60,000 bases of DNA. It comes from Anaeromyces robustus. Its lineage: Eukaryota; Neocallimastigomycota; Neocallimastigomycetes; Neocallimastigales; Neocallimastigaceae. The stretch is taken from assembly GCA_002104895.1 (NCBI GenBank), contig MCFG01000032.1:1-60000 (forward strand), written 5' to 3'. The notes under the pieces were generated by a model. It did not search any database. It had not been told where the DNA came from and was given only the letters and a program-made list of their open reading frames with translations. The position numbers were made by a program, and so were the translations under genes. Shown here in pieces: positions 42,801 through 54,540 of this stretch; positions within the stretch are counted from its first letter, which is position 1; each line of letters begins with the position of its first letter.

Positions 42801-44099
42801 GTTAAATAAGAACCCTTTTTTTATTTTTTATATATATAAAAAAATAAATCTCAAATATTTTTTTTAAAGTGAACTAAAATAATATAAAATTATTTATTGA
42901 ATGAAAGAAATAAAATATATTTAATATCATTGTAGTAGTTAAAAGTAATTTATTACCCGTTTTTATTTCTTTACTAATATTATTTTAGTTACATAAGAAA
43001 AAATAAAAAACACTATTGATAGTATTTTGATAATACTAAAAAATATAAGCTTTTTTTGTAAAAATAAAAAAAAAAAGATATAAAAAATTTCTCATAGAAT
43101 TTTCATATATGTTATTTTGTATATGAAATATATAAAATAAAAACAAAAAAGTAACAAAGCAAAAAAGCAAAAACTAGTTTAAAAATTTTTTTCTTAAATA
43201 AACCTATTTTATATTTCATTAATATATATATTTATTCATTTTAGTATAAAAATTTATCAATTTTTATGAGAAAAAACAAAACATTTTTTATATGTTAAAT
43301 TTGAGTAGTATATATATTATGATAAATACTTTAAGCATTTTTTTAAATATTATTTTTTATACAACATATTTTAATTTATAACTTTATATATAATCCTCAA
43401 AAATTATAAATTAACTCAACAATTAAAAATTTTTTATATAAAAAAAACTTTATACGCAGTTATTCAAAAAAAATTTTTTTTACTTTTCAACCAACAAATT
43501 TTATTTTATTCTACATAAATATTATTACACAATTTTATTTTATTCTGCATATATATTAAAAATCAAAAAAATAACTTTTTTTTATAATTTTAGTAATAAA
43601 TAATAAATATTTAACATAGTTTATATGTAAAGTAGTTAATTTTTTAAATATTTTCAATTTCAATATAAAATTTTACAAATTATTTAAGTTTATAAAACAT
43701 TTTATTAAAAAAATATATTTAAATGCTTATAAAAATTTTTTAATTTATAAAATCAATACGAATGTTATTACGTATAATTTGAATATTAGTTAATACAAAA
43801 AATCATTTTTTTTAAAAAAAAAAAAAAACAAATCAAATAATCATTAAAACATTAAAAAAAACATAACAAAACAAAATATTAAAAAAAAAATTAAAAAAAA
43901 ATTATAAAAGTGATATCTATCTTCTATTTTTTTTATTAAAAAAATTGGATAAAAAATATACTACACTAAAAAAAGTAATAAATCAAAAACATAATATTTC
44001 ATATTTACATATTTATTTCAGTTTAATTTAATTTAATAAGTGTTTCTTAGTTTAAGAAATAAATTAAAAAATCATTCACAAAATTTTTTTCAACAAAAA

Positions 44100-46655
44100 A
44101 TGGATTCTGTCATTATCAATAATAACAGCGATATATTATATAAAAATTTAATTAATAAATCTTTTGATAACGAAAAAGATATGGATAATTTATATTCCCA
44201 ATTTATGAATTCGTATCAAAAGAATAATTTAATTAGCTATCCACAAGAAAGATTAATTGACAACGAAAAAGTCAAATATATCAATAAATGCGATTTACCA
44301 TTATCACCACCACACGTTTATCCTTCTCCAAAAAGTTCTAATACAGCTTTTGATTCCACAGAAGATAATAATAATAATAAAAATAGTAATAATACAATGA
44401 TTGCTTCAAACCTTTCTGTTAAATCTACTCGTCGTTCATCTTTTTCAACTGCTGCTACTACTAATACTTTAGGTTATAATACTCCAAATCTTAATCATGA
44501 TGTTTTATTTATAAATGAATTACAAGGAGCTACTGCATCAAATACTGGAAATGGTTCTGTTGTTTCTTCTTCAATAAATTCAAGAAATGATTTACCATTT
44601 GCTTTTGAAGAAACAAATCAAGCCTCAATTTTAGCTTCTTCTCTTCCATCTTCTACAGTTACTAGTAATAGAAAACCATCCTCTGTAAAAGCTAATTATA
44701 TTAGAGTTCCAACTCAAGATGAAAATGGAAACTTTATTAATTTATATTCTGTTTTAGAGAATGAGAATATTGTTAATACCAATTCTTCTCAAAAGTTAAA
44801 TGGAAATAATAAATTTGAAAATCAATTTTATAATTACTTTTTTGATGTTAATCTTGATTCTCGTCGTCAGGATATGATTGCTAATGGTCATTCTAATATG
44901 CTTATGAATGGAACTTCTGGTTTAAGTTCTAATTCTACTAATTCTTCCTTCCTTCCATTAAATGCAGCTAATACTCTTATTCGTCAAAATTCTTCTCCAG
45001 TACTTAAATCTAATGAAAATGTTTCCTCTGCTTCTTTATTTTCACCATTATCTTTCTCTAATCGTGATTATGATTTAAGTAACTTTGACTTTTCTACTAA
45101 TGCTTCTAATACTTCTTCTTTATTACCAACAAATATGATGACTCCATCTTTAAGTCCAAATGTTTCCTTTGGATCAGATACTCTTAATGAATCAAACTTT
45201 TCTACTAATGCAGTTACTCCTTCTACTGATTATAAATCTATAGAAGCTATGATTGAATCTAATCATATGTCTCTTGATGAATTAAGAAAATTAACAAATA
45301 TGATTGCTAAATCTAATAATGAACTCTATCTTCAAACTCAAGCTAAAGTACGTTCTGTTGTAGCTTCACAAGATGCAACATTAAGTAGAGACATGATAAT
45401 AAATAATAATGGTATGACAAATTCATCTAATAATGGTGTTTATCCTATTGTTACTCCATCTATCCAAATTCCAAAGGATAATGTTAATACTAATGCTGGT
45501 ATTAACGCTAATATTGTTAATCCAACTTCTACTTCAGCAACATCTATTGTACCAACATCTACATACTCATCTTCTTCATCTACTTCTACTTCAACATCTA
45601 ATGTTGCTGCTACTGCTAAATCTGAAATTCCTCTTTACATTTCTCCATCTGTCATCGATTATTCTACATCTTGTTTCATGAATGAACATGATTCCATTTC
45701 TAATAATATTTTCACTGATGAAAATATTAAAATGGAATTTTTAAAACATGATAAGAAGATGGAAGTACCTACTTTTATTACATCTGGTAATAGTGTTACA
45801 ACTACTAATGGTGATAGTCAAGAAATGGTTAATAAAGTTAATATGAATAATAATGAATTAGAAAAAGTAGCTGGAACTGAAAGTAAAAAGAAAGAAGATG
45901 AAAAGAAAGATGATGGTAGTGAAAAGAAATCAACTACTACACCAGTTAGAACTAAAAGAAGATATAAGAAAAAAAATAAGGATTTATTCTATAATCCATA
46001 TTCTAGATTCCTTTCACCTTATGGTCCTGGATTCTTTGGTAATAATGGTTTACTTTATTCACCCTATCATTTAATTCCACAAAAAACTGAATGTGCTAAT
46101 TGTAAAGTTACTAAAACACCATTATGGCGTCGTTCAGCTAATGATGAAATATTATGTAATGCTTGTGGTTTATATCAAAAGATTCATAATGCTCCAAGAC
46201 CAAAAACTAATCGTATCAATTCATCAAGGAAAGATTTTGATGATAGTGAAAGAAAAAAGATTAAATGTTCTAATTGTAAAACTACTGTTACTCCATTATG
46301 GCGTCGTGATAAAGAAGGTAATCCATTATGTAATGCTTGTGGTTTATATAAAACTCTTCATAATGGTGCTTCTAGACCAATTACTTTAAAGAAAAGTGTT
46401 CCAAGAAAACGTCAAAGAAATAATAATGGTGAAGGAAAAGGTAAAAATGAAAATAAGAAAAGAAAAGGAACAGATTCCGAAACTAAAACTAAAAAAAGTA
46501 AATTAAATATTGAAGAAGGAAAAAAAGATGAAACTATAATTGATGATACTATCTCTGAAGAAATTACTGATAAAAAAATTAAAAAGAAAAAGATTACTAA
46601 AAAGGAGAAAGGTATGAAGAAAGGTGATGAAGATTTAACTGAAGAAAAAAATTAA
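44100..46655 (+). CDS. Two-finger GATA zinc-finger transcription factor
   Basis: A single exon encodes 851 residues. The frame is open 20 codons upstream to a GTG, but the first in-frame ATG (44100, context CAAAAAATGG) is the likely start. Two type IVa GATA fingers (C-X2-C-X17-C-X2-C) sit near the C-terminus: C665, C668, C686, C689 and C723, C726, C744, C747. Both have TPLWRR and LCNACGLY, and the second continues [16 protein letters not shown] as in fungal DNA-binding fingers. The 33-residue linker has no Cys, unlike the iron-responsive SreA/Fep1/Urbs1 group, so an iron role is not supported. Residues 1-600 are low-complexity Ser, Asn and Thr, probably disordered and possibly activating. Basic stretches before the fingers ([11 protein letters not shown]) and after them are likely nuclear signals. 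Target genes are unknown. Confidence 0.95.
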   Translation: MDSVIINNNSDILYKNLINKSFDNEKDMDNLYSQFMNSYQKNNLISYPQERLIDNEKVKYINKCDLPLSPPHVYPSPKSSNTAFDSTEDNNNNKNSNNTMIASNLSVKSTRRSSFSTAATTNTLGYNTPNLNHDVLFINELQGATASNTGNGSVVSSSINSRNDLPFAFEETNQASILASSLPSSTVTSNRKPSSVKANYIRVPTQDENGNFINLYSVLENENIVNTNSSQKLNGNNKFENQFYNYFFDVNLDSRRQDMIANGHSNMLMNGTSGLSSNSTNSSFLPLNAANTLIRQNSSPVLKSNENVSSASLFSPLSFSNRDYDLSNFDFSTNASNTSSLLPTNMMTPSLSPNVSFGSDTLNESNFSTNAVTPSTDYKSIEAMIESNHMSLDELRKLTNMIAKSNNELYLQTQAKVRSVVASQDATLSRDMIINNNGMTNSSNNGVYPIVTPSIQIPKDNVNTNAGINANIVNPTSTSATSIVPTSTYSSSSSTSTSTSNVAATAKSEIPLYISPSVIDYSTSCFMNEHDSISNNIFTDENIKMEFLKHDKKMEVPTFITSGNSVTTTNGDSQEMVNKVNMNNNELEKVAGTESKKKEDEKKDDGSEKKSTTTPVRTKRRYKKKNKDLFYNPYSRFLSPYGPGFFGNNGLLYSPYHLIPQKTECANCKVTKTPLWRRSANDEILCNACGLYQKIHNAPRPKTNRINSSRKDFDDSERKKIKCSNCKTTVTPLWRRDKEGNPLCNACGLYKTLHNGASRPITLKKSVPRKRQRNNNGEGKGKNENKKRKGTDSETKTKKSKLNIEEGKKDETIIDDTISEEITDKKIKKKKITKKEKGMKKGDEDLTEEKN

Positions 46656-48173
46656 GTGAAAAAAAAAAACAAACTATTTTTAAATTTTTTATCCAATTCA
46701 TTTTTTTATCCAAAATTTCAGTTTTTTTTATATATATTTTTTTCTTTATATATATATATATATTTATTTTTCTTTATATATTTTTTTTATTATATTTAGC
46801 ATATATTTTATTTATTTTTTTTTTTTTAAAAAAAAAATATCAAAAAAACAAAAAACAAAAAACAATTATATTTTATTATTTTATATATATATATATATAT
46901 GTATTATTTATTTATAAAATATTTATTATTAAATAATTATTTATTAATTACTATATAAAATATTATTTAGTTTATAATATACATAATTTTTATTTGTTTT
47001 TATAAAACTTTTTTTTTTCTTTTTTTTTTTTTTTTTTATTTTAATTTAATATTAAATAATAATTATTATAATAATTATTATTGCTAAAATAACATTTTAC
47101 TTTGAAATGAAAATATTTAATAATTTAGTTAAAAGAAAGAGACAAAAGTTAATATTTTTATAATATAAACTTTTTTTTCTTTTTGTTTTTTTAAACATTT
47201 TCTTTTCATAATTATTATAATTTTCATTTCATTAGTTATTAATTATTATTAATAATCATATTTTTATAAACTTATTTAAAGTTTAGTATAAACTTTTTTA
47301 AGTATTAGAAATAATGAATAACCAAAATATATATATATATATATATAACATAGATGTAGGTACTTTTATTAATTATTAATCATTTTAATTTTTATAACAT
47401 TATATTTATTATAATAATATTTATTAACATTTAACATTTATTTAAACCAACTTTTTTTTATTTTAAAAATTTCAATCTATTTTTTTTTTTAACATTTATA
47501 TAAAACATATATTTACTTTTCATATATATTTCATTTATTATATATATATATATATATTTAATTATTTATTTATTTATATAAAGAATTTTTTTCCATATTT
47601 TTTTACTTTTTTTTTTTTTTTTTTTTTATTTAACTACTTTTTATTTTTCTATCTAGTGAGAAGACACCAAAAAAAAGTAGTTATTTATTTTTTAAAAAAA
47701 AAAAAAAAAAACGAAAAAAAAAAGTAAAGGAAAAAAATAATAAAAAAAATATAATATATCTTTTAAAATTTTAAAACTTATTTAAAAATTTAAAAGAATT
47801 CAATTATATTTTTTTTTTGTTAGATATTATATAGAAGATTAATAATATAGATAGAATTAATATTTTATACAATTATTAAATAAATAAAAAACTATATTAT
47901 TAATCACCAACATTTGTAAAATATAAATATATAACAGCGCATAAAACGAGCAAAAAAAAAGTAAAATAAAAAAAAATATAAAAAAGAAATTGTTAATAAT
48001 TTAAGCTTAAAAAATTAACAAACAGAAATTAAAAAAAAAAAAATCATTTTAAGTTAAATAAAAAACTTTAAAACCTTGAAAAAAAAAAAAAAAAAAAAAG
48101 AAAGAAAGAAACTTTTTATATGTGTTTTTGTTTTAATTTTATTTATTTTGTATATTATTATTTTCAAATATAT
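46656..48173. other. Spacer between the GATA gene and LINE remnants
   Basis: A/T-rich sequence with homopolymers; the first few hundred bases are probably the GATA 3' UTR. There are AT dinucleotide runs near 46886 and 47333, and a hairpin at 47631-47683. No gene is supported. Confidence 0.55.
47631..47683. repeat. Perfect 12-bp inverted repeat
   Basis: TAACTACTTTTT at 47631-47642 pairs with AAAAAGTAGTTA at 47672-47683. The 29-base loop contains the relatively GC-rich CTAGTGAGAAGACACC. It could be a terminator-like structure or a small mobile-element relic. Confidence 0.5.
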
Positions 48174-48860
48174 TCATTCTGACACCTATCTTGGTATTCC
48201 TTATTCTAATGATTTATCCTTAGATCCTATTATGGATAAAATGTTAACTTAGAAAGAAAATATAATAATTTTTTTGTTCAACTTTTTTATGAACTCAAGT
48301 ATTCCATTAACTTATAAAAAAATGGTTTTATAATCTCATATTGTATTACTGGGTTGGTTAATTTTTTAACAAAAACAATACCAGTCATATGCAGTTTTTT
48401 GGAGTTGTTATTTAATCGGTATAAATCAACACCTTTTAAGACCAAGAGCATCGACGTCGAATTAATAAGACATATTAATAATATCTCGAATCACGATATT
48501 ATTTCATTCATAGAGCCTTCAGAGTCCTCTTCTTTTATTAAAAATGATGACGATTACCCAAAGGAAAATTTAGTAGACACCACACTATCTTTAATTCAAA
48601 TGTTACTTTTTTGTTTTATATTATTTTATCATTTTAGAGAGGAGTGAAATCTGAATAGTACCTTTCAATGAAATTACTATTATTTCAGAAATTTATTATA
48701 CTTTTCTTTAAATTTAATATATGTTATAGATTTTTAGATAGAATTTTCTTTTAAGTTTTAATCTATATTATTTTATGTACTAAATCTAAATGTATTCATA
48801 ATTATTTATAATAAATAAAAAACATGGAAGTGTATTCTCTTCCTTTAGTCTAAAAAAAAT
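48174..48860 (+). pseudogene. LINE (non-LTR) retrotransposon remnant A, ORF2 C-terminal part
   Basis: Forward-frame translation gives TYLGIPYSNDLSLDPI, then after stops and frameshifts NSSIPLTYKKMVL, a stop, and SHIVLLGW. These resemble the region downstream of the polymerase core in LINE-type reverse transcriptases (YLG(I/V)P...). The DNA is visibly richer in G and C than the flanks. The open stretch 48354-48647 is probably a frameshifted tail of the same element and not a gene. A short 3' UTR from FREE-stop ends in GTGTATTCTCTTCCTTTAG and a short A-run at about 48859. The same 3' end recurs in remnant B. It cannot encode an active protein. Confidence 0.75.
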
Positions 48861-49141
48861 ATTGTATTATTATACTCATTATTATTATTAAAATAATATA
48901 ATTTATATTTAAACAATTAAATCTTAATCTAAAAAAAAAAATCTTACGTCATCAGTAACTTCTATATTATGCATTTCTTATTGGCTCTATATATTTATTT
49001 TACATTTCATGTATTATAGATCCTTTACTTTAATGTAATCTATTTTTCATATGTATGTTTAATTTAAATTATTTTAAATATATAGATTAATTCTAGTCTT
49101 AAAAGAAAATATTGACTCTAATCAATTAAATATAAAGAAAA

Positions 49142-49645
49142 TTCAAATACTTATTAATACTAGAATGTTTTGGTGTATTGATTCTTTCAACAGTAAAAAA
49201 TCATTGCTTAAGAATATAAACAATATTTCTTTGGATAAAAATTATAGCTATATTCGAAACCTTACTATGTGTACCTATGCTTTTTCTTGTGATCTTAAGA
49301 TATCTACTATCGCAGGAGTTTTGTGCTGCTAGATAAATTGAGTGTTTTATAATATTTTACTATTTAGAGAGGAGGGAAATTATTGTAATCTCAGAAATTT
49401 CATATAATTTTTCTTATAGTAATAATAATAATCAATAATAATTATAATTGATTAATAAATAATAAAAGATAAATAAATAAATAATAAATAAAGATATTAA
49501 ATATATATTGTAAATTTTTTAGATAGAGTTTTCTTTTATTTTTTTTTTAATTTATTTTATTATTTGACTAAATTAAATGTATTAATAATATTAATAATTA
49601 TTTATAATAAAGTGTATTCTTTTCCTTTAGTCTAAAAATAAAAAA
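49142..49645 (+). pseudogene. LINE retrotransposon remnant B, C-terminus and 3' end
   Basis: The frame from 49142 reads IQILINTRMFWCIDSF and later YAFSCDLKISTIAGVLCC before a stop. This looks like the C-terminal segment of a LINE ORF2 (QxLxNTGxxWxI ... LxIxxxAGxxAA by recollection of the family). The 3' UTR begins with GAGAGGAGGGAAAT, as in remnant A (GAGAGGAGTGAAAT), and shares TTTTTAGATAGA and the terminal GTGTATTCTTTTCCTTTAG plus an A-rich tail. A TAA/AAATA-rich insertion (about 49420-49500) interrupts its UTR relative to A. B looks like a 5'-truncated second copy of the same family. Confidence 0.75.
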
Positions 49646-49789
49646 AAACTCTTTCTTGGTAGATGGTTTTTCATTATTATTCTCATCAACCTTATTAACT
49701 TTTTTCTTTAAAGCCTTCATTTTTCTAGTTTGAATATTTTCAAAGTTTTATTTCTAAAAAACAAAAATATAATATGAAAAGTAATTAAA

Positions 49790-49957
<168 letters not shown>

Positions 49958-50454
49958 GTATAACACTTTAAGGTTCAGAAAATTTTTAAATAAGGAAAGA
50001 ATTTTGTTTTAATAAACTTTATTATATTTATTAATTATTTATTATATTTTTGAACTTAATTTTTGTCTACATTTTATATTAGATATTTTTAATTCTTTTT
50101 ATACTTTTAAAAATTATAATTATTTAATATTTGTATAATTATTTCTTTACCTTATTTTTAAGGAGAAGAATAAGGAGTTTATAATTATAACTAATGTAAA
50201 TAATTAATCACTATTTTCTATATTTCACCTAATGTTATAAAACTATAATTAATGTAATTAATACATTAATTTATGTATATAATAAAATAATTTTATAGAT
50301 TCTATGTTCTTATATTATTAATTAATTACTTAATAAATTTATGTATTGTAATAAAATTTAATACGTATTAAATTATTATATAATTTACATTATATAATAA
50401 TTTATTGTGGCGCATTATTTACTAATAATTTTAAATTTATGTTTATTTTACTTC

Positions 50455-50813
<359 letters not shown>

Positions 50814-51066
50814 GAACGTCATATGTGGTAATCCAGGGCCAATGCAACCCATAGAGATCACAACTTCTATTGGAAGGCTCGGTTATATATTTTACAATAT
50901 TATCTATCTTTATTTCTTATTATTTAATGGAATTCCTTATTGGCTTTTGAGTTATAGTAACCACATCGAAATATACACAAATTTGGAATTTTATGGATTA
51001 TTCTATTCTACTATGAAAATTAGATTAATCAAATCTTTTAGAATTTATTTGGATTCCTTTCCTTAA
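50814..51066 (+). pseudogene. Possible N-terminal fragment of a decayed LINE ORF
   Basis: Immediately after the AAT array the frame reads KNVICGNPGPMQPIEITTS and continues open for about 80 codons to a stop at 51064-51066. Base composition is clearly less A/T-biased than the flanks. The NPGP motif resembles the NPGP found near the start of many LINE proteins, including 2A-type sequences. However, the residues before it (V-I-C-G) do not match D-(V/I)-E-x-NPGP, so ribosome skipping is not expected. No ATG start is seen before the array. The link to the RT remnant downstream is by position only. Confidence 0.35.
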
Positions 51067-52034
51067 TTTTTTTTTTTGAATATTTATTTATTTATTTAGG
51101 AACTAATTTACTCTTTTGGACTGTAATAATCTTTTTTTTCTTTTTTAGTTTTTTCTTATATTATATATCTTTATAACATCACGTATATTTTATATTTCTA
51201 TGTAACATTATAAGTATTAAATTTCAATAAAATAATATAACTGAATGCTATATAATATATATATATATATATGTAACTACATCGAATTCTTTATACAAAC
51301 TAAATTAATATGTAATTTTTTATGATTTACCAGGACTTATAGACAATTTTACAAGTTCTAGTATGTCATAGACTCTCTCTCTAGAATTTTTTAGTACTTT
51401 CTATTTTAGGATCAAATTGCTATTATGGGTAATAATATCTTATCTATAATTTTATTTTTATGATCTTCTTTTTAATTTTTAATTTTAATTCTATTTCGCT
51501 TTATTCCTAATTTTTCTATGTAACAAGTTTCATAATTCAATAAACATAACTAATAGCTATAAAAAAAATTCGTCATTTCATTGAATTGATCTAAATGAGT
51601 ATGTTATTGAATATTCTCCTGCTTTTCTGAGACTTTGTTTTTTCCAAACCAATGGAAATGCTCTGAAGAGAAAGAGTACCTGATTAAGATATGGCAACAA
51701 TATGACTTATTTTCTAACTTACAAGTATTTTCATTTACTTCATTATATAGTCTCTTTAAAGATCGAATTTTTATTGAATTATTTCAAAATTAATTATGTA
51801 ATATTATTGATATTTAAATTCAATATATAATAATATAACTGACTGTTATAAAAAATTTAAAATTAAATAAGATTTCAAGAATGAACATTGAATTTTTAAA
51901 TGTCCTAAATTTAAATTTTGATGTACTAAGCTATATGATAATGGTAATCATAGTTCTAATTTTTATTACAACGTCAACATTAATTTAGTTAATAATAGTG
52001 TTAATATTGATTTAGTTGATAATTTAAACAATAA

Positions 52035-52104
52035 CTCTAATATAATTAATAATTTTTTAATAGTGGCATCTCTAATATAATTAATAATTTTTTAATAGTG
52101 GCAG
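52035..52104. repeat. 35-bp tandem duplication
   Basis: The unit beginning CTCTAATATAATTAATAATT is present at 52035-52069 and again at 52070-52104 with almost no change. The duplication lies inside Asn-rich decayed coding sequence. Confidence 0.9.
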
Positions 52105-52389
52105 CTCTAGTATAGTTTATTGTTCAAATATTAGAAACAGTAACATTATTGAAGTAATTAATTTTTATAATACTAATATAGTTCATAACATTAATAATAC
52201 TTTCTCAAATAGTGATAATTTAAATATTAATATTAATAATAGTCAAATGATAGTTTAATAAATAATTCTTCGATTGAGGTAAATATTAATTCAAACAAGT
52301 TGGAATAGCGTAAAGTATATTATTTCATTCTTGGTGGAAGAGTTAATAATTATTGGAGAGAACGAAGTGAAACGGTCTATGTAAAACAC

Positions 52390-52504
52390 AATTAAATAAA
52401 ATGTAGTTACCTTTTAGAATTTTGGTACATACAACCACACAATTAAATAAAATATAGCTACCTTTTAGAATTTTGGTACATACAACCACATAATTAAATA
52501 AAAT
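52390..52504. repeat. 51-bp tandem repeat, two copies plus a partial
   Basis: Units at 52390-52440 and 52441-52491 differ at about three positions (for example ATGTAGTTAC versus ATATAGCTAC), and a partial third begins at 52492. The period is a multiple of three, so on the minus strand it gives a 17-residue repeat containing VVVCTKILKG, but no gene context supports translation. Confidence 0.9.
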
Positions 52505-54540
52505 CATATCTATTGTTAATGATAAAAATTGATCATTATTCAATAAGTTGTTAAAATCTAATCATGTGAGTCAATATTGATAATAGAGTAGGACAAGGCG
52601 GTAAGGTTAGATGCTCTAACAATGATAAAAAATTTTCTAAATAATGTTTTAATTTTAAAGTTCTGTATGATTACTTTCTCAATATTCATGCATTTTATTT
52701 ATAAATTAATTTTATTAATAAATAAAGTTATACATTAAACTGCCATAAAAAAAATCAAGTATTTTTTATTGTAAGTTGGACATTACTCGAAATGGTAATA
52801 CTTATTGTATGAAAATTATATAATCACTTGTATATAAATTTGAATAACTTCTTTTAACAATGGATTAATATACTGTTTCACTATATATCGGTCATATAAA
52901 ATTTAACTATCTCTATTTTTTATTAAGTTTCCAATTATTTTTTTAATTATAATTCCTATATAATTACAAATATTTTTTTTTACTTATTTTTTTTTTATTT
53001 CTTTTACTTTCCACATTCATATATATTCCTTAAGACTTCATAATAAATGATTTTTCAAGGTAAATAAATTCCTTTTTTTATTTCCTCTTTTATATTTTAT
53101 ACTTTCTATTCATTTTTATTTTTATTTATAAATATTTTTTCTTCTTTGAATAGATACGATTATTATTTCATTTCTAGAAATTTATTAATAAGAACCTTTT
53201 GATATACCTTTACTTTGCATTATATATTTTAACTTTACTGTAGTTATGGAGTGCTTTTATACAATTCTATTTAGATAATATAAAACGATTTTCAATTATA
53301 ATAATTCCTTAATTTGACTTATAGGAAGTTATCATGTATCATACGTTTTCTTTACCAATATATGATAACTATTTTTAACCAAAATCTTTCAGTTAAAAAT
53401 AAGTACAACCTTTATAGTATCTATATCTATTTTCAGTACATTAAACATTTAATACAAAATATTTAAGTTAAAGATACTTTCAAAAATTAATATTTACAAT
53501 TCTTTGTATTAACACTACATATAATTTCTTAAATTAACTCTCTTTATTTTTGTTATCTCACTTATTTAATTATAATTTCAGTTAAAGTATGTCTACAATA
53601 TAATGATAAATACGTTTATTTGTTATTGTATCGTAGACATACTTTATTTGCTAGTCTATACACACCTATACACAACTTTGATTTTGGTCTATAAGTCTGT
53701 ATGTATATGCTCTTTGGATCAGAACCATGATATAATCATTAGTTCACAACTGAGAACCATTCAATGCTTTAGTAATAATATGGATAAATATTTTTTTATC
53801 TTTATCATGAATTTAAATTCATGGACTAAATGCCAAATTAGTGAATATCTACCTTTCTTATTTACATAATTCCTTAATTCAATCTGTAAAATAACTATTA
53901 TTAATAGTTCATATTTCATCATCAGAATTAACTTTATAGAAAATTTTAGTACGTTAGAACATATTCTCATAATTATTAGATGCTAAAATTTAAAAAATAT
54001 TTGTTAATGGATTTCTTATGATTAATCAATTCATAGAAGCAAAAAATTATCTCAAAAACCTTTAGGAAAAAATTAAATTTCTCTATTTATCATTAGAAAC
54101 ATTATCCAAGGATTTATTTTCTTGTTTTTTTAAATCCAAATACATGATTTTTTTAATATTTGTGTTTGTTAAAATACAAATAATTACTATCCCGCTGTTC
54201 ATAATAGTAATTTTAATATATCTCATTATCATCACATTAATAATTATATTTCTAAAAGGATTATTGTTATTAATTACTTTAAAGGTCCTAAATTTTCATG
54301 TATTGGTTATATTTTATATAATAGGACTTTTATTGAATATTTGAATAAATCATCTATTTGTAACTCTTTTTTTGGTATCTTCGATTATAAATTATATTAT
54401 ATTATTATATATAAACGATCATTCCGATGTATATATTTCTATATCAAAAAAAAAAAGATTTTGATCAAACATACTTGTATTACAGAAGCATGTGACATTT
54501 TATCTTATAATAATTTTTTTTGATATTTTAGTTACAGAAT

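Larger units (their letters stand above)
15419..44099. other. 28.7-kb gene desert
   Basis: I see no supported gene in this stretch. It is A/T-rich throughout with long A and T homopolymers. No GC island or tRNA-like B-box was noticed by eye. The longest open frame (38943-39434) starts with TTG and is low-complexity Phe, Ile, Lys and Asn. Structured elements are listed separately: diverged duplications, a 42-bp minisatellite, inverted repeats and microsatellites. The last 1.5 kb before 44100 is probably the leader and promoter of the GATA gene, rich in A-runs and T-runs. Small A/T-rich noncoding RNAs could be missed by eye. Confidence 0.6.
51067..54540 (+). other. Decayed coding-like DNA between LINE pieces
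   Basis: The stretch has mixed composition, with islands of less A/T-rich sequence (51330-51430, 51590-51720, 52310-52400, 52560-52620, 53620-53850, 54260-54430) that resemble eroded codons but no long frame. Short open pieces such as SCIGYILYNRTFIEYLNKSS (54292-54351) may come from the endonuclease half of a LINE; I cannot prove this. A 35-bp x2 repeat and a 51-bp x2 repeat lie inside. No intact gene is present. Confidence 0.45.

Noticed and set aside
44040-44099. Upstream extension of the GATA protein from the GTG at 44040
   Set aside because: Non-ATG initiation is rare in eukaryotic nuclear genes, and the ATG at 44100 has a good A-rich context. The 20 extra codons remain possible only if an upstream exon exists.
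15419-44099. tRNA, rRNA or snRNA genes
   Set aside because: I looked for B-box-like GGTTCRA, GC-rich islands and U6-like words and found none by eye. A tRNAscan-SE and Infernal run would be decisive.
15419-44099. Centromere call
   Set aside because: Length and A+T content alone are not evidence. There is no higher-order satellite array and no chromatin data.
48354-48647. 97-codon open frame with a fairly complex sequence
   Set aside because: It is probably a frameshifted part of LINE remnant A: recognisable ORF2 residues lie just upstream in other frames, and the conserved LINE 3' UTR follows at once. It has no independent gene evidence.
53603-54523. Three short open frames (53603-53869, 54144-54344, 54341-54523)
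   Set aside because: They are short, mutually out of frame and embedded in decayed transposon-like DNA. An endonuclease-domain origin is possible but not demonstrable by eye.
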